This document shows, piece after piece, positions 8,951 to 18,465 of a DNA stretch of 64,000 nucleotides. The position numbers and the translations under genes are program-made. The notes below the pieces were generated by a model. That model searched no databases. It saw only the letters and a program-made list of their open reading frames with translations, and was not told the origin of the DNA. The DNA comes from Chitinophaga filiformis (GTDB lineage Bacteria > Bacteroidota > Bacteroidia > Chitinophagales > Chitinophagaceae). The stretch lies in assembly GCF_900102545.1 (NCBI RefSeq), contig NZ_FNBN01000001.1, forward strand, positions 1,566,221 through 1,630,220. Direction: 5' to 3'. Positions within the stretch are counted from its first letter, which is position 1, and every line of letters begins with the position of its first letter.

Positions 8951-9616
8951 TTGTTACGTTCTTATCACCAAAAAGATATCGCTTTTGAAGCCGGCTGTGA
9001 CGAAGCTGGAAGAGGTTGTCTGGCAGGTCCTGTGTTTGCGGCAGCAGTAATACTGCCACCCAGATTCAGGAATAAACTGCTGAATGATTCCAAGCAGCTG
9101 AAGGCGGCAGACCGGGAAAAACTCCGTATTGTAGTAGAAAAGGAAGCGATTGCCTATGCGGTGGCCAGTGTGGATAACGTGGAGATTGACAGGATCAACA
9201 TTCTCCAGGCCTCTTTCAGGGCCATGCACCTGGCACTGGAACAACTTAAGCAGCAACCGGGTTATATATTAGTCGACGGGAATCGTTTTATACCCTATGG
9301 AAATATTCCTCATGCCTGTATCATAAAAGGCGATGGCATATATGCCTCCATAGCAGCAGCCTCCATATTGGCAAAAACCTACCGGGATGACTATATGCAG
9401 CAACTGCATGAACAATACCCGCATTTTGGATGGCTGGAAAATAAAGGATATCCTACACAACAACACAGAGATGCAATCCGTGAACATGGCGATACGCCAT
9501 TTCACCGGAAATCATTTAGATTGTTGCCTGATGAACAACTGGAATTGGATTTTGATACTCCTGTAAGTGAATATACAGTGGTGAAGGTGGTTTCTCCGGA
9601 AGAAACAGAAGATTAG
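8951..9616 (+). CDS. rnhB: Ribonuclease HII
   Basis: A 221-aa enzyme that cuts RNA in RNA/DNA hybrids and nicks 5' of single ribonucleotides misincorporated in DNA. The diagnostic GCDEAGRGCLAGP is at the N-terminus (Asp/Glu metal ligands), with further acidic ligands in ILVDGNRF and in the segment around KTYRDD. I use the TTG at 8951 because the catalytic DEAGRG block begins 16 residues later and no in-frame ATG precedes it; the ATG at 8908 is in another frame. The C-terminus carries a short acidic extension. It stands alone upstream of rpoN. Confidence 0.95.
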   Translation: MLRSYHQKDIAFEAGCDEAGRGCLAGPVFAAAVILPPRFRNKLLNDSKQLKAADREKLRIVVEKEAIAYAVASVDNVEIDRINILQASFRAMHLALEQLKQQPGYILVDGNRFIPYGNIPHACIIKGDGIYASIAAASILAKTYRDDYMQQLHEQYPHFGWLENKGYPTQQHRDAIREHGDTPFHRKSFRLLPDEQLELDFDTPVSEYTVVKVVSPEETED

Positions 9617-9662
9617 CGAAAAACTATTGTTTATTAATTTTGCCCTTGGATAGGATTAGACT

Positions 9663-11162
9663 ATGTTAAAGCAGACACAACAGCAGAAGCTATTACAAAA
9701 ATTGTCGCGTCAGCAGATTCAGTTAATGAAGCTGTTGCAGGTTCCTACGGCTGTTCTTGAAGAACGTATCAAGGAAGAGCTGGAGGAGAACCCTGCCCTG
9801 GAATACGGGGAAGAGGCGCATGAAGACGAATTTAAAGATCCCCAGGAGGAATTTAACAATACCGCAGATGCAGAGGAGGGGGATGATGAGTTTGAACCCG
9901 ATGGTAGCGAGAATGAATACGACAACATTGATATATCTGAGTATGTAAGTGAGGGGGATGATGATATAGCCGATTATAAACTCCGGGATGATAACTATCC
10001 TGACCAGGATGAGAACAAAACCATCCCGGTGAGGGTGGAAACATCTTTTCATGAGCACCTTCTCAGCCAGCTGGGAATGCTGGAACTGGATGAAAGGCAG
10101 AACAGTATTGCAGAACAGATCATAGGCAGTATTGACGATGACGGTTACCTGCGCCGGGAAGTGAGTGCGATCGTAGATGATCTCTCTTTTTCACAGAACG
10201 TTGCAACAGACGAGGATGAGATCAGGGATTTGATCCGTAAGATCCAGGAGTTTGACCCGCCGGGTATTTGTGCCACTGATCTGAAGGAATGTCTGTTGCT
10301 GCAGTTGAAACGCAAGCCACAGGATGATCCGGGTGTATTGGGCGCTTACCTGATCCTGGAGAACTATTTCGATGAATTTACCAAGAAGCATTACGAAAAG
10401 ATCCAGAAGGGCCTCAATATGAATGATGAAGCCCTGAAGGAAGCTATCGGGCAGATTATCAGGCTGACGCCAAAACCAGGGGGAAACTTTGCTACCCTGA
10501 ATAAGGCGGAAAGTTATGTGGTGCCGGATTTCTTTATCCTGAACAATAACGGTAAGCTGGAACTGACGCTGAATTCCAAAAATGCCCCTGACCTCCGGAT
10601 TTCGGAAGGGTATCGGGACATGCTGAAGGAATATGACAGAGGAGACAAGAAGGATAAGCGTCAGAAGGAAGCGGTATTGTTCATCAAACAAAAGATTGAC
10701 GCAGCCAAATGGTTTATTGACGCAATCAAGCAACGTCAACACACCCTGCTGTCAACAATGGAATCCATCATGGGGTATCAGCGGGAGTTCTTCCTGACAG
10801 GGGATGAAACAACTATGCGCCCGATGATCCTGAAAGACATTGCCGACATTACCCAACTGGATATTTCTACTGTGAGCCGTGTGGCAAACAGCAAATATGT
10901 GCAGACAGAATTTGGAACTTTCAAGCTGAAATTCTTCTTCAGTGAGTCGCTGTCGACCGACAGCGGTGAAGAGGTTTCTACCCGTGAGGTGAAAAAGATC
11001 CTGTCTGACCTGATAGAGGGGGAAAATAAACGTAAACCACTCAGCGACGAGAACCTGACCAAGATGCTCCAGGATAAAGGGTACAACATTGCCCGCCGTA
11101 CGGTAGCCAAATACCGTGAGCAGCTGAATATCCCGGTAGCCAGGCTGAGGAAAGAACTTTAA
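9663..11162 (+). CDS. rpoN: RNA polymerase sigma-54 factor
   Basis: A 499-aa sigma factor needing AAA+ enhancer-binding activators. Region I is glutamine-rich (residues 1-50) and contains the LMKLLQVP motif. Region II is extremely acidic (about 50-125, dense D/E). The core-binding and HTH regions follow, and the RpoN box RRTVAKYRE is near residue 480. A TAATTTTG -7-like element at 9635-9642 lies just upstream. No activator gene is in the window, so its targets cannot be deduced. Confidence 0.97.
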   Translation: MLKQTQQQKLLQKLSRQQIQLMKLLQVPTAVLEERIKEELEENPALEYGEEAHEDEFKDPQEEFNNTADAEEGDDEFEPDGSENEYDNIDISEYVSEGDDDIADYKLRDDNYPDQDENKTIPVRVETSFHEHLLSQLGMLELDERQNSIAEQIIGSIDDDGYLRREVSAIVDDLSFSQNVATDEDEIRDLIRKIQEFDPPGICATDLKECLLLQLKRKPQDDPGVLGAYLILENYFDEFTKKHYEKIQKGLNMNDEALKEAIGQIIRLTPKPGGNFATLNKAESYVVPDFFILNNNGKLELTLNSKNAPDLRISEGYRDMLKEYDRGDKKDKRQKEAVLFIKQKIDAAKWFIDAIKQRQHTLLSTMESIMGYQREFFLTGDETTMRPMILKDIADITQLDISTVSRVANSKYVQTEFGTFKLKFFFSESLSTDSGEEVSTREVKKILSDLIEGENKRKPLSDENLTKMLQDKGYNIARRTVAKYREQLNIPVARLRKEL

Positions 11163-11205
11163 TGAAGTGGCGGCCGTCCTGCCTTAAAAGAGACGGAAAT
11201 TGTGA

Positions 11206-11898
11206 ATGGAACAAGTAATCATACCCACAACTGATAATTCCCGGGAGGATAAGCCGGTATTTTCATCTGTATTGCGGAAGGTAGCTGAAGTGATCTCTTA
11301 CCTGACGCATCCCTTATTCCTGCCACTACTGGTAACGGTACTGGTAGTTAATGCGATGCCTGAATATTTTGTCCTGTTCAAACAGGAGGGTATCCGGTAT
11401 CCTTTTGACCTGTTGTATATCAGGGTGGCGTTCACCACATTGTTCCTGCCACTGTTTGTGGTGGCCTTGTGTAAAGCGCTGGGTTTTGTAACGTCTTTCC
11501 AGTTACGGTCACAGAAGGACCGTATCATTCCTTATATAGCCTGCACTACATTTTACTTCTGGACTTATTTCGCCTTTAAGCGTCAGGGCGCCGCGCCTCC
11601 TTTTTTCAATGCATTTTTCCTGGGAGTTTTCATTGCCATCGTAATCGGTATGGTGGCTAACACCTATGTGAAGATCAGTATGCATACCATAGGGTGGGGA
11701 GGAGTGATCGGTTTCCTGCTGATGCTGATGATGGGGTTAAATATGAATATCAGCTTAGCGCTGATGATCGCGTTCCTGATCGCAGGAATCGTAGGAACTG
11801 CCCGTCTTATACTGGGCGCTCACACCCCGGCGGAAATCTATACCGGTTTTATCATCGGTATTCTCTCACAGCTGATAGCATATGGTATAGCAGGATAA
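11206..11898 (+). CDS. PAP2-superfamily-like integral membrane protein
   Basis: 230 aa with about six hydrophobic helices. The C-terminal half keeps parts of the PAP2 phosphatase signature: a His in VKISMHTIGWGG and a TARLILGAHTPAEIYTG segment matching the SRxxxGxHxxxD motif, with Ala for Ser and Glu for Asp. The N-terminal KxxxxxxRP motif is not obvious. It could be a divergent lipid phosphatase or a non-catalytic relative. It starts 43 nt after rpoN, so read-through from rpoN is possible. Confidence 0.65.
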   Translation: MEQVIIPTTDNSREDKPVFSSVLRKVAEVISYLTHPLFLPLLVTVLVVNAMPEYFVLFKQEGIRYPFDLLYIRVAFTTLFLPLFVVALCKALGFVTSFQLRSQKDRIIPYIACTTFYFWTYFAFKRQGAAPPFFNAFFLGVFIAIVIGMVANTYVKISMHTIGWGGVIGFLLMLMMGLNMNISLALMIAFLIAGIVGTARLILGAHTPAEIYTGFIIGILSQLIAYGIAG

Positions 11899-12167
11899 AA
11901 AAGCGGCCTGAAAAAACTTTTTTTGGCTACGCACATCCAGTGCGTAAAGCCTGCTCATCTTTGTAGTGTTATTTGAACATTGACATATGCTTCTGTTGTG
12001 CGTTGACCCTTTAAACTTATTATAACAGCATAACAATAAATGTGAAAAGTTGATTCTGTTTACTACAACATTTAGTATTTATGGCCAAAATGCTAAAAAT
12101 TTTAGGATAATAGAAAATTAGATCATAACTTAGCACACCATTAAATTTGTAAAAAACACTTACTAAT

Positions 12168-13178
12168 ATGTCTACAGCCAATACTGACAAACTCAAGGCG
12201 CTGCGCCTTACAATGGACAAGATTGAGAAGGATTTCGGAAAGGGATCTGTGATGATGATGGGGGAGAAAGGCACAGAGCCGATGGAAGTAATATCAACAG
12301 GCTCCCTGGGTCTGGATATTGCGCTCGGTATCGGTGGTTTTCCTAAAGGAAGGATCATTGAGATATATGGACCAGAGTCTTCCGGTAAGACAACAGTCGC
12401 TATTCATACAATTGCAGAAGCCCAGAAGAAGGGTGGTATTTGCGCTATCATAGATGCGGAGCATGCGTTTGACAGCTCTTATGCCCAGAGACTGGGTGTG
12501 GATGTGGACGCACTGCTGATCTCTCAGCCAGACCATGGTGAGCAGGCCCTGGAAATTGCGGATCGTCTGATCCTGTCGGGTGCTGTTGACGTCGTGGTGA
12601 TTGACTCCGTTGCTGCCCTGGTACCAAAAGGTGAGCTGGAAGGTGAGATGGGAGAAAGCAAAATGGGTTTACAGGCTCGTTTGATGTCTCAGGCGCTGCG
12701 TAAACTGACCGCTACAATTTCAAAAACAAATTGCTGCTGCATATTTATTAACCAGCTGCGTGAAAAGATAGGAGTGATGTTTGGTAATCCGGAGACTACT
12801 ACCGGTGGTAACGCGCTCAAATTCTACGCTTCCGTGCGTTTGGACATTCGTCGTATGACCCAGATCAAGGATGGTGATGAAGCTGTGGGTAACCGCGTAA
12901 AAGTAAAAGTAGTTAAGAACAAAGTTGCACCTCCCTTCCGCCAGGCTGAATTCGATATCATCTTTGGACAAGGTATTTCCAAGATGGGTGAAATTATCGA
13001 TATGGGTGTTGAATACGGCGTCATCCAGAAAAGCGGCAGCTGGTTCAGTTATGATACCAACAAGCTGGGCCAGGGCCGCGATGCCGTGAAACAATTGTTG
13101 CTTGATAATCCGGAAGTAGCCGCCGAAATCGAAGGAAAGATCAAGGCGAAACTGGCAGAGCAACAGGCACAGGCTTAA
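12168..13178 (+). CDS. recA: Recombinase RecA
   Basis: A 336-aa DNA strand-exchange ATPase that also drives SOS autocleavage reactions. Walker [10 protein letters not shown] is near residue 67, Walker [11 protein letters not shown] near 140, and the L2-region glycines in [20 protein letters not shown] near 205. The C-terminal tail lacks the strongly acidic end of the E. coli protein. A TAAATTTG -7-like element at 12142-12149 ends only 18 nt before the ATG, implying a very short leader. A 300-nt repetitive stretch and a terminator lie downstream. Confidence 0.98.
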   Translation: MSTANTDKLKALRLTMDKIEKDFGKGSVMMMGEKGTEPMEVISTGSLGLDIALGIGGFPKGRIIEIYGPESSGKTTVAIHTIAEAQKKGGICAIIDAEHAFDSSYAQRLGVDVDALLISQPDHGEQALEIADRLILSGAVDVVVIDSVAALVPKGELEGEMGESKMGLQARLMSQALRKLTATISKTNCCCIFINQLREKIGVMFGNPETTTGGNALKFYASVRLDIRRMTQIKDGDEAVGNRVKVKVVKNKVAPPFRQAEFDIIFGQGISKMGEIIDMGVEYGVIQKSGSWFSYDTNKLGQGRDAVKQLLLDNPEVAAEIEGKIKAKLAEQQAQA

Positions 13179-13207
13179 TAGAAAGTATTATTTCAGGAGC
13201 AGGATTG

Positions 13208-13440
13208 ATGAGTAGTGATGCTGTGAGAGTGAGACTTTCAACAGGCGTTGCTCAGGCATACTGCGGCCTTAAGAGTACAGATTTATGAGTAGTGTTGCTT
13301 TCAATGAGCACTAGCTTGAAGAGCATAAACGCTGTGGTGTTAAAAGCACGTGCAGATGTAGTGAAGTATTCCATGTTGCTTTATAAGCGTAGACTCGATA
13401 AGCATAGCACTGCTGCCTTAAAAAAGAGTTGTTTTAGTTT
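13208..13440 (+). repeat. Three degenerate ~55-nt repeats 3' of recA
   Basis: Three partly similar units begin near 13216, 13294 and 13376. Each opens with G(A/T)TGCT and ends in a GCATA...CTG..G..TTAA.AG block at about 13253, 13321 and 13401. ATGAGTAGTGnTGCT is repeated at 13208 and 13285. No ORF with coding character runs through them. They fill most of the 13179-13725 interval; 13517-13725 shows nothing further. Confidence 0.45.
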
Positions 13441-13475
13441 TAGATATAAGCATTGGGTTAGTTAGTATTAACGTA

Positions 13476-13511
13476 AATCCCTGCCTTCTCCTGGGCGGGG
13501 ATTATTTTTTT
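13476..13511 (+). terminator. Terminator downstream of recA
   Basis: AATCCCTGCC (13476-13485) pairs with GGGCGGGGATT (13493-13503), followed by ATTTTTTT. It lies about 300 nt after the recA stop, so the recA transcript would include the repeat stretch. Confidence 0.8.
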
Positions 13512-13725
13512 GTTCTACCTCACCATCTATTACAACGATAATGGTCGTGTAATCCAGACCATTGTAGAGGCGTGGTGCCGTCTGTCCTGACTGAGGTTTC
13601 CACGCTCACATCTTAACATATATCCAGGGCTAATACTATTTCCAGGGGCCTATACTTGCGTTGAGGACAGCCTTGTAATGGGACGCATTGCGTACAGGCG
13701 TTATTGAGAGGGCGAAGGATTGTTA

Positions 13726-14346
13726 TTATGCCGTCGGCTTCATATCCTTCCATGCCCATAAATAACGGCAGGCATAAGTTCTGTAAGGCGACCATTTACC
13801 GGAGATCTTCAGCAGCTTTTCCCTGAAAGCTTTCTTATCCGTATTATCCAGTTTGTATATTTTAATCATCGCCTGCTGTAAGCCCCAGTCATCAATAGCA
13901 AAAACATCTTCCCGGCCCAGGTAGAACATGAGCAGCATCTCAACTGTCCATCTACCCACACCTTTGATCTGTGTGAGATATTTGATGACCTCTTCATCCG
14001 TCATTTTCCCCAGCTTTTGATCTGTCAGTCGCTCTTCCACAGCAAACCGCGCCACATTGTGTACATAACTCACCTTGGCATTTGACAAGCCAATAGCCCT
14101 TAAGGTAGGCGCCGGCGTATCCAGGATCTGCTGCGGAGAGGGCTCCTTCCCGTTATACAATGCCAGGAACCGTTCATAGATCACATTCGCTACTTTCACG
14201 CTTAACTGCTGGCTCATAATAGATCCTATCAGCCTTAGCGCGATATTCTTACGCTTTGTAAGGGCTGGAAGAGGATTCGCCATTATCGCTGCAAGCTTTT
14301 TGTCTTTGCCGAGATGTACCAGGTGTTCTTCGGTGGATTGTCTCAT
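13726..14346 (-). CDS. AlkA-type DNA-3-methyladenine glycosylase (HhH-GPD)
   Basis: A 206-aa base-excision glycosylase for alkylated purines. The HhH-GPD core is clear: LTQIKGVGRWTVEMLLMFYL forms the helix-hairpin-helix and the catalytic aspartate lies in the following FAIDDWGLQQ. The early IGSIMSQQLS motif is also typical. It lacks the N-terminal TBP-like domain of E. coli AlkA, as do many short 3mA glycosylases, and has no Fe-S cysteines of the Nth/MutY type. It converges on recA. Confidence 0.9.
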   Translation of the reverse strand: MRQSTEEHLVHLGKDKKLAAIMANPLPALTKRKNIALRLIGSIMSQQLSVKVANVIYERFLALYNGKEPSPQQILDTPAPTLRAIGLSNAKVSYVHNVARFAVEERLTDQKLGKMTDEEVIKYLTQIKGVGRWTVEMLLMFYLGREDVFAIDDWGLQQAMIKIYKLDNTDKKAFREKLLKISGKWSPYRTYACRYLWAWKDMKPTA

Positions 14347-14387
14347 AACTTACGAGATTAAAAAGAAATACACGCCTATAAAAAGGG

Positions 14388-14436
14388 AATGCTCCTGATG
14401 AGGCAAGGTATTAAATTTTGCATCACCAGGAGCATT
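14388..14436 (-). terminator. Terminator of the cysS/M28 unit
   Basis: AATGCTCCT (14388-14396) pairs with AGGAGCATT (14428-14436), with a neighbouring GATG/CATC stem. On the minus strand the stem is followed by CCCTTTTTAT. Confidence 0.75.
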
Positions 14437-14461
14437 ATGGAAAGCCTTACTTTCGGAATAT

Positions 14462-15475
14462 TTAGTACTCGAAAGGTTGCTTATAAATCACTTCAAGAAT
14501 AGTTTGTCCCACTACCTGTAAAGTACGTTTATCAATTACAGTCATGTTATCGTTGGTGGTATGCCAGTGTGGTACAAAGTTACCGTTCGGCTGCAGCGCA
14601 ATGATATCAAAAGTAGGGATGTTCGCGATGGTGTTAACATATACGTGATCGTCGGTAATGCCGGCGCCGATATTTTCGTAACGGAAGTAGTCAGAATATC
14701 CCAGGCGGTTTGCTACGTCCCAGAACATCTTCATCGGACCATATGCATACTGCTGGGAACCTGCTTCCATATAGAACTGCGAAGCACGTCCGCCGACCAT
14801 ATCGAGCAGGATACCATAGTTCGCCTTATAACCTCTCACGTGTGGATTTCTGGCCCAGTATTGTGTACCTAAGCAGAAACTGTTCTCTTCCTCGCTCACG
14901 CCATAATCCTCTACATCCGTCAACAGTATATCAATACCTACCTGCGGCTTCTGAGCATGCAGTTGGCGGGCTGTTTCCAGCAATACGCCTACGCCGCTGG
15001 CGCCATCGTCCGCACCATCCAGTTGTTTGGTTTTATCAAACGCATCCTGGTCGGCATGCGGACGGGTATCCCAGTGGGAAAGCAGGAGGATACGCTGTGT
15101 AGCAGCAGGATTGAAGCTGGCGATGATATTGATACATGGAAGCGATACTTTCTTTGGACCGATTACGGTGGTACGCTGTACATATACGGTGTCTGCCAGT
15201 GGCTTCAGTTGCTCTATCAGCCAGTCTGCACATTTTTTCTGAGCAGGTGTATTCGGAATACGGGGACCGAAGCTCACCTGTTTTTCGGTATACGCATATG
15301 CGCTGTCTACCTGAAATACAGGCACGTTTACATTAGATGCAGCCGCCTGTTTCGCGTTATTGGCATCTTCCTGCTGGTTGGTTTTGGCCGGTTGCTTACA
15401 GGCAAGCGCGAACAATGCGAGGCCTGCAGCAATGCTGAATATCTTGTACATATTAACTAATGGCTGTTTGATCAT
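14462..15475 (-). CDS. M28-family lipoprotein, glutaminyl-peptide cyclotransferase-like
   Basis: About 337 aa. The signal peptide ends in a lipobox at ALAC. Zinc ligands of the M28 fold are visible: SHWDTRPHAD, DGADDGASG, the acidic DVEDYG, LLDMVGG and WHTTND. The SEEENSFCLGTQYW stretch is the signature I associate with bacterial glutaminyl cyclases, which convert N-terminal Gln to pyroglutamate on periplasmic proteins. A plain aminopeptidase remains possible. I chose the ATG whose codon ends at 15475 (8 nt after the cysS stop). An ATG ending at 15451 also gives an intact signal peptide; a longer reading to 15511 would overlap cysS. Confidence 0.82.
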   Translation of the reverse strand: MIKQPLVNMYKIFSIAAGLALFALACKQPAKTNQQEDANNAKQAAASNVNVPVFQVDSAYAYTEKQVSFGPRIPNTPAQKKCADWLIEQLKPLADTVYVQRTTVIGPKKVSLPCINIIASFNPAATQRILLLSHWDTRPHADQDAFDKTKQLDGADDGASGVGVLLETARQLHAQKPQVGIDILLTDVEDYGVSEEENSFCLGTQYWARNPHVRGYKANYGILLDMVGGRASQFYMEAGSQQYAYGPMKMFWDVANRLGYSDYFRYENIGAGITDDHVYVNTIANIPTFDIIALQPNGNFVPHWHTTNDNMTVIDKRTLQVVGQTILEVIYKQPFEY

Positions 15476-15482
15476 AACGGCT

Positions 15483-16985
15483 TTACTGTATGGAGTAGGT
15501 GATACTACCATCTTTTTCGTCTTTCAGTTGTATACCTACAGCTAACAGCTGATTACGGATCTTGTCGGAGGCTGCATAGTCCTTGCGGCTTTTAGCCTCT
15601 TTGCGCATCTCAATAAGCAGTTGTATTACACCATCCAGCTTACTGTTGTCAGTGTTAAGCGTTTCTGGTTGCAGGCCGAGTATATCAATGAGGAAAATGC
15701 TCCAGGTCTTTTGTAATAACTGGAATGTTTCTTCGCTTAACTCATGCATTTTCACCTGTCCGCCTTTGATCGAATTGATCACAGGTGCCAGTTCAAATAA
15801 GTTCGCCAGTACCTTGGCGGTGTTGAAGTCGTCACTGAGGAACTCATGGCATTCATTGCACCAGTCGCGCACCTGTTTATCCAGTTCTTCATTCACCGGC
15901 TGACCGTTTGCCGGAGTATAAGTGAGTTTCTGCAATACTTCGTAGGCAGACCATAAACGGTGCAGGCCCTTCTCCGCCGCTTGTAGTGCCTCATTGGAAA
16001 AATCAAGCGTACTGCGGTAATGCGTTTGTAATACGAAGAAGCGGATAGTCATCGGGCTGTAGCCTCTTTCCAGCAGATGGTGGTTGCCGGTAAAGAGTTC
16101 TGTCAGCTTGATGGTATTGTTATAGGCCTTCCCCATTTTACGGCCGTTAATGGTGATCATGTTATTGTGCATCCAGTAACGGGCCATCAGTTCGCCGTGG
16201 GCGATCTCACTTTGTGCTATTTCACACTCATGATGCGGGAATTGCAGGTCCATGCCACCGCCATGAATATCAAACTGTTTACCGAGGTATTTGCTGCTCA
16301 TGGCAGAACATTCGATATGCCATCCAGGGAAGCCTTCTCCCCAGGGACTTGGCCAGCGCATCAGATGTTCCGGCGGCGCATTTTTCCAGAGGGCAAAGTC
16401 TACATTATTTATTTTCTCATCCTGATTCTCCAGCTCACGATTGGAGGTTTCCAGCATATCTTCCAGCACGCGTCCGCTCAGGATGCCATAGTCATGGGTC
16501 TCAGCATACTTCTTCACATCAAAGTACACAGAGCCGTTCCTTTCATAGGCATAACCTTTTTCCATGATCGTTTTGATCATTTCGATCTGCTCAATGATAT
16601 GACCGGTTGCGGTAGGTTCTATACTGGGTTCCAGACAGTTAAAACGATGAAATGCCCAGTGGAACAGATTGGTGTATTTCTGCACCAGTTCCATAGGCTC
16701 CAGCTTTTCCAGCTGGGCGCGTTTAGCGATCTTATCTTCAGCTTCGCGGCCTTCTTCTTCAAAGTGACCAGCGTCTGTAATGTTCCTTACATAACGTACT
16801 TTATAACCGAGGAACTGAAGGTACCGGTATACAACGTCAAATGTGATATATGGGCGGGCATGACCCAGGTGCGATTCCCCCGATACGGTAGGACCACATA
16901 CATACATACCGACATGTCCGGGATAGAGAGAGGTGAATACTTCCTTTTGCCGATGTAGCGAATTGTATATTTTAAGCTCAGACAT
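15483..16985 (-). CDS. cysS: Cysteinyl-tRNA synthetase
   Basis: A 500-aa class I synthetase that charges tRNA-Cys. The HIGH-type motif SHLGHARPY is near residue 38. The zinc/cysteine-binding residues appear as [15 protein letters not shown] and HHECE. The KMSKS loop reads [10 protein letters not shown], a variant in which both serines are replaced (by Gly and Ala). Length and C-terminal anticodon-binding region are normal. It is followed within 8 nt by the M28 gene on the same strand, suggesting one transcript. Confidence 0.97.
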   Translation of the reverse strand: MSELKIYNSLHRQKEVFTSLYPGHVGMYVCGPTVSGESHLGHARPYITFDVVYRYLQFLGYKVRYVRNITDAGHFEEEGREAEDKIAKRAQLEKLEPMELVQKYTNLFHWAFHRFNCLEPSIEPTATGHIIEQIEMIKTIMEKGYAYERNGSVYFDVKKYAETHDYGILSGRVLEDMLETSNRELENQDEKINNVDFALWKNAPPEHLMRWPSPWGEGFPGWHIECSAMSSKYLGKQFDIHGGGMDLQFPHHECEIAQSEIAHGELMARYWMHNNMITINGRKMGKAYNNTIKLTELFTGNHHLLERGYSPMTIRFFVLQTHYRSTLDFSNEALQAAEKGLHRLWSAYEVLQKLTYTPANGQPVNEELDKQVRDWCNECHEFLSDDFNTAKVLANLFELAPVINSIKGGQVKMHELSEETFQLLQKTWSIFLIDILGLQPETLNTDNSKLDGVIQLLIEMRKEAKSRKDYAASDKIRNQLLAVGIQLKDEKDGSITYSIQ

Positions 16986-17063
16986 ATCAGAAAATTTCAG
17001 GAGTGTAAGCTACACTTCCTTTTTGTTTGGATTGCAAAGATAATTATTGTTTCGTGAGTGGCA

Positions 17064-18179
17064 TTACAGCGGAGGACTAAGATTGGCTATCACGGGATAA
17101 TGATCGGAAAGCCCGGAGGTGATCTTTCTGAATGAATTGACCTTGAATGATTTATCGGCAAAAATATAGTCTATTCTCAAGGTAGGGGCCAGTCCGGCGA
17201 AAGTCCGGCCGATACCGCTGCCTTTTCTCAGAAAGGCATCCTGTAGCGGGCCTCTGATGGTGAAATAGGTATAAGATGCCGGCGTATCATTAAAGTCTCC
17301 GCATACAATGACACGGTAGGGACTTGTCTTGATAAATGCAGCCACAATATCGGACTGTCTGCTGCGACCCACATAGGCGTCGCGCATTTTCTGCACAATG
17401 TTGCGTGTAGCCACCAGCCCGGTATCTTCCTGTTTTTTGATCTTTTCTATGGAACGGTAATCCCTTTCATTGAACCGGTAAGAAGCCAGGTGCATGTTGA
17501 TAATGCGGAAAGTATCCTCATTACGTACAATGTCAGCATAGATCAGGCTTTCGCTGAGAGGCCCTTTGGACAGTTTCAGCTTATCGGACTTAATGATAGG
17601 ATAGCGGGAGTAAATGATAGAGCCCCAGTGCTGCATGCCATCCCGGTTAAAGTCGCTGGAAAAGAAACGGTAGGGAAGTTTCATTTCCCGGGATATATCT
17701 TCCCGGTTATTGAAGTCATTTTTCTTTTCAGAGGTATAAAAATCCTGTATGCAGAGAATGTCCAGTTCCTGTTTCTTAATGAGGGCAAACATTGCCTCCC
17801 TGTTGTATTTGCTGTCTTTTTCACGATATAGTCCGAACTGACCCACATTGTAGCTCATGATGTTTAAACTGCCGGAAGGATTGGCAAACTGCTTATTGGC
17901 GGTAGGATAATTAAACGCGATGAAAGCGGAAATGGACTTCCACCCGATCACTATCGGCAACATGGGCAGGAGACAGTATTTAAAATCGAAGAGCAACCAG
18001 CAGATGAAGAAGAGCAGCAGGACAAGTAATAACAAAGGGAAAAGAAGCGTGATAAAGCTGATAGGCCACCATTGCTCAGGAGACACATAAGGAGCCAGGC
18101 AGGCCACCAGGAAAAGGAGCACTACAATGGTGTTAACCGTTAAGAAGAAACCTTTTGTGAATAACCTCAGAAATCTCAA
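17064..18179 (-). CDS. Membrane-anchored endonuclease/exonuclease/phosphatase family protein
   Basis: 371 aa. Two or three hydrophobic helices lie in the first ~95 residues, followed by an EEP domain: MSYNVGQFG (Asn), LDILCIQDFYTSE (acidic metal ligand), INMHLASYRFNERD (His), VCGDFNDTPASYTY (Asp/Asn) and a C-terminal SDHYPV (Asp-His). The catalytic set looks complete. Substrate could be nucleic acid or phosphoinositide-like lipids. The best start is TTG at 18179; there is no nearby ATG before the first helix. Confidence 0.88.
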   Translation of the reverse strand: MRFLRLFTKGFFLTVNTIVVLLFLVACLAPYVSPEQWWPISFITLLFPLLLLVLLLFFICWLLFDFKYCLLPMLPIVIGWKSISAFIAFNYPTANKQFANPSGSLNIMSYNVGQFGLYREKDSKYNREAMFALIKKQELDILCIQDFYTSEKKNDFNNREDISREMKLPYRFFSSDFNRDGMQHWGSIIYSRYPIIKSDKLKLSKGPLSESLIYADIVRNEDTFRIINMHLASYRFNERDYRSIEKIKKQEDTGLVATRNIVQKMRDAYVGRSRQSDIVAAFIKTSPYRVIVCGDFNDTPASYTYFTIRGPLQDAFLRKGSGIGRTFAGLAPTLRIDYIFADKSFKVNSFRKITSGLSDHYPVIANLSPPL

Positions 18180-18402
18180 CTCCTATCGCATTTTTGCTTA
18201 AAGATAGGAGAAATGATGAATTCGTGCACGATAATGATAAGCCTGCCATAACGATAATATGCTGAAATCCTTTCCCTGCATAGATTCTATAGGTCTGAAT
18301 CTTTAACAGCCACGGCGCGCGGATGTAACTGGTCCGCAGTGCGGGACGCCAGAAAGGAAAATGTCCTGCCAATGTTATACCGATAAGAACCGGAAAAGAA
18401 AT

Positions 18403-18440
18403 GCCCTCCGGATGAACTGCATGGTAGCATACCGGAGGGC
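18403..18440 (-). terminator. Terminator after the rlmD-rhomboid unit
   Basis: GCCCTCCGG (18403-18411) pairs with CCGGAGGGC (18432-18440), followed on the minus strand by an ATTTCTTTT run. It separates the rhomboid pair from the EEP gene. The rest of 18180-18465 shows nothing clear. Confidence 0.75.
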
Positions 18441-18465
18441 TGTTGAATATGAAAATGTCGTTATA

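Noticed and set aside
18133..18372. A 79-codon minus-strand ORF upstream of the EEP gene
   Set aside because: Overlaps the EEP start region, has poor composition and no recognisable features.
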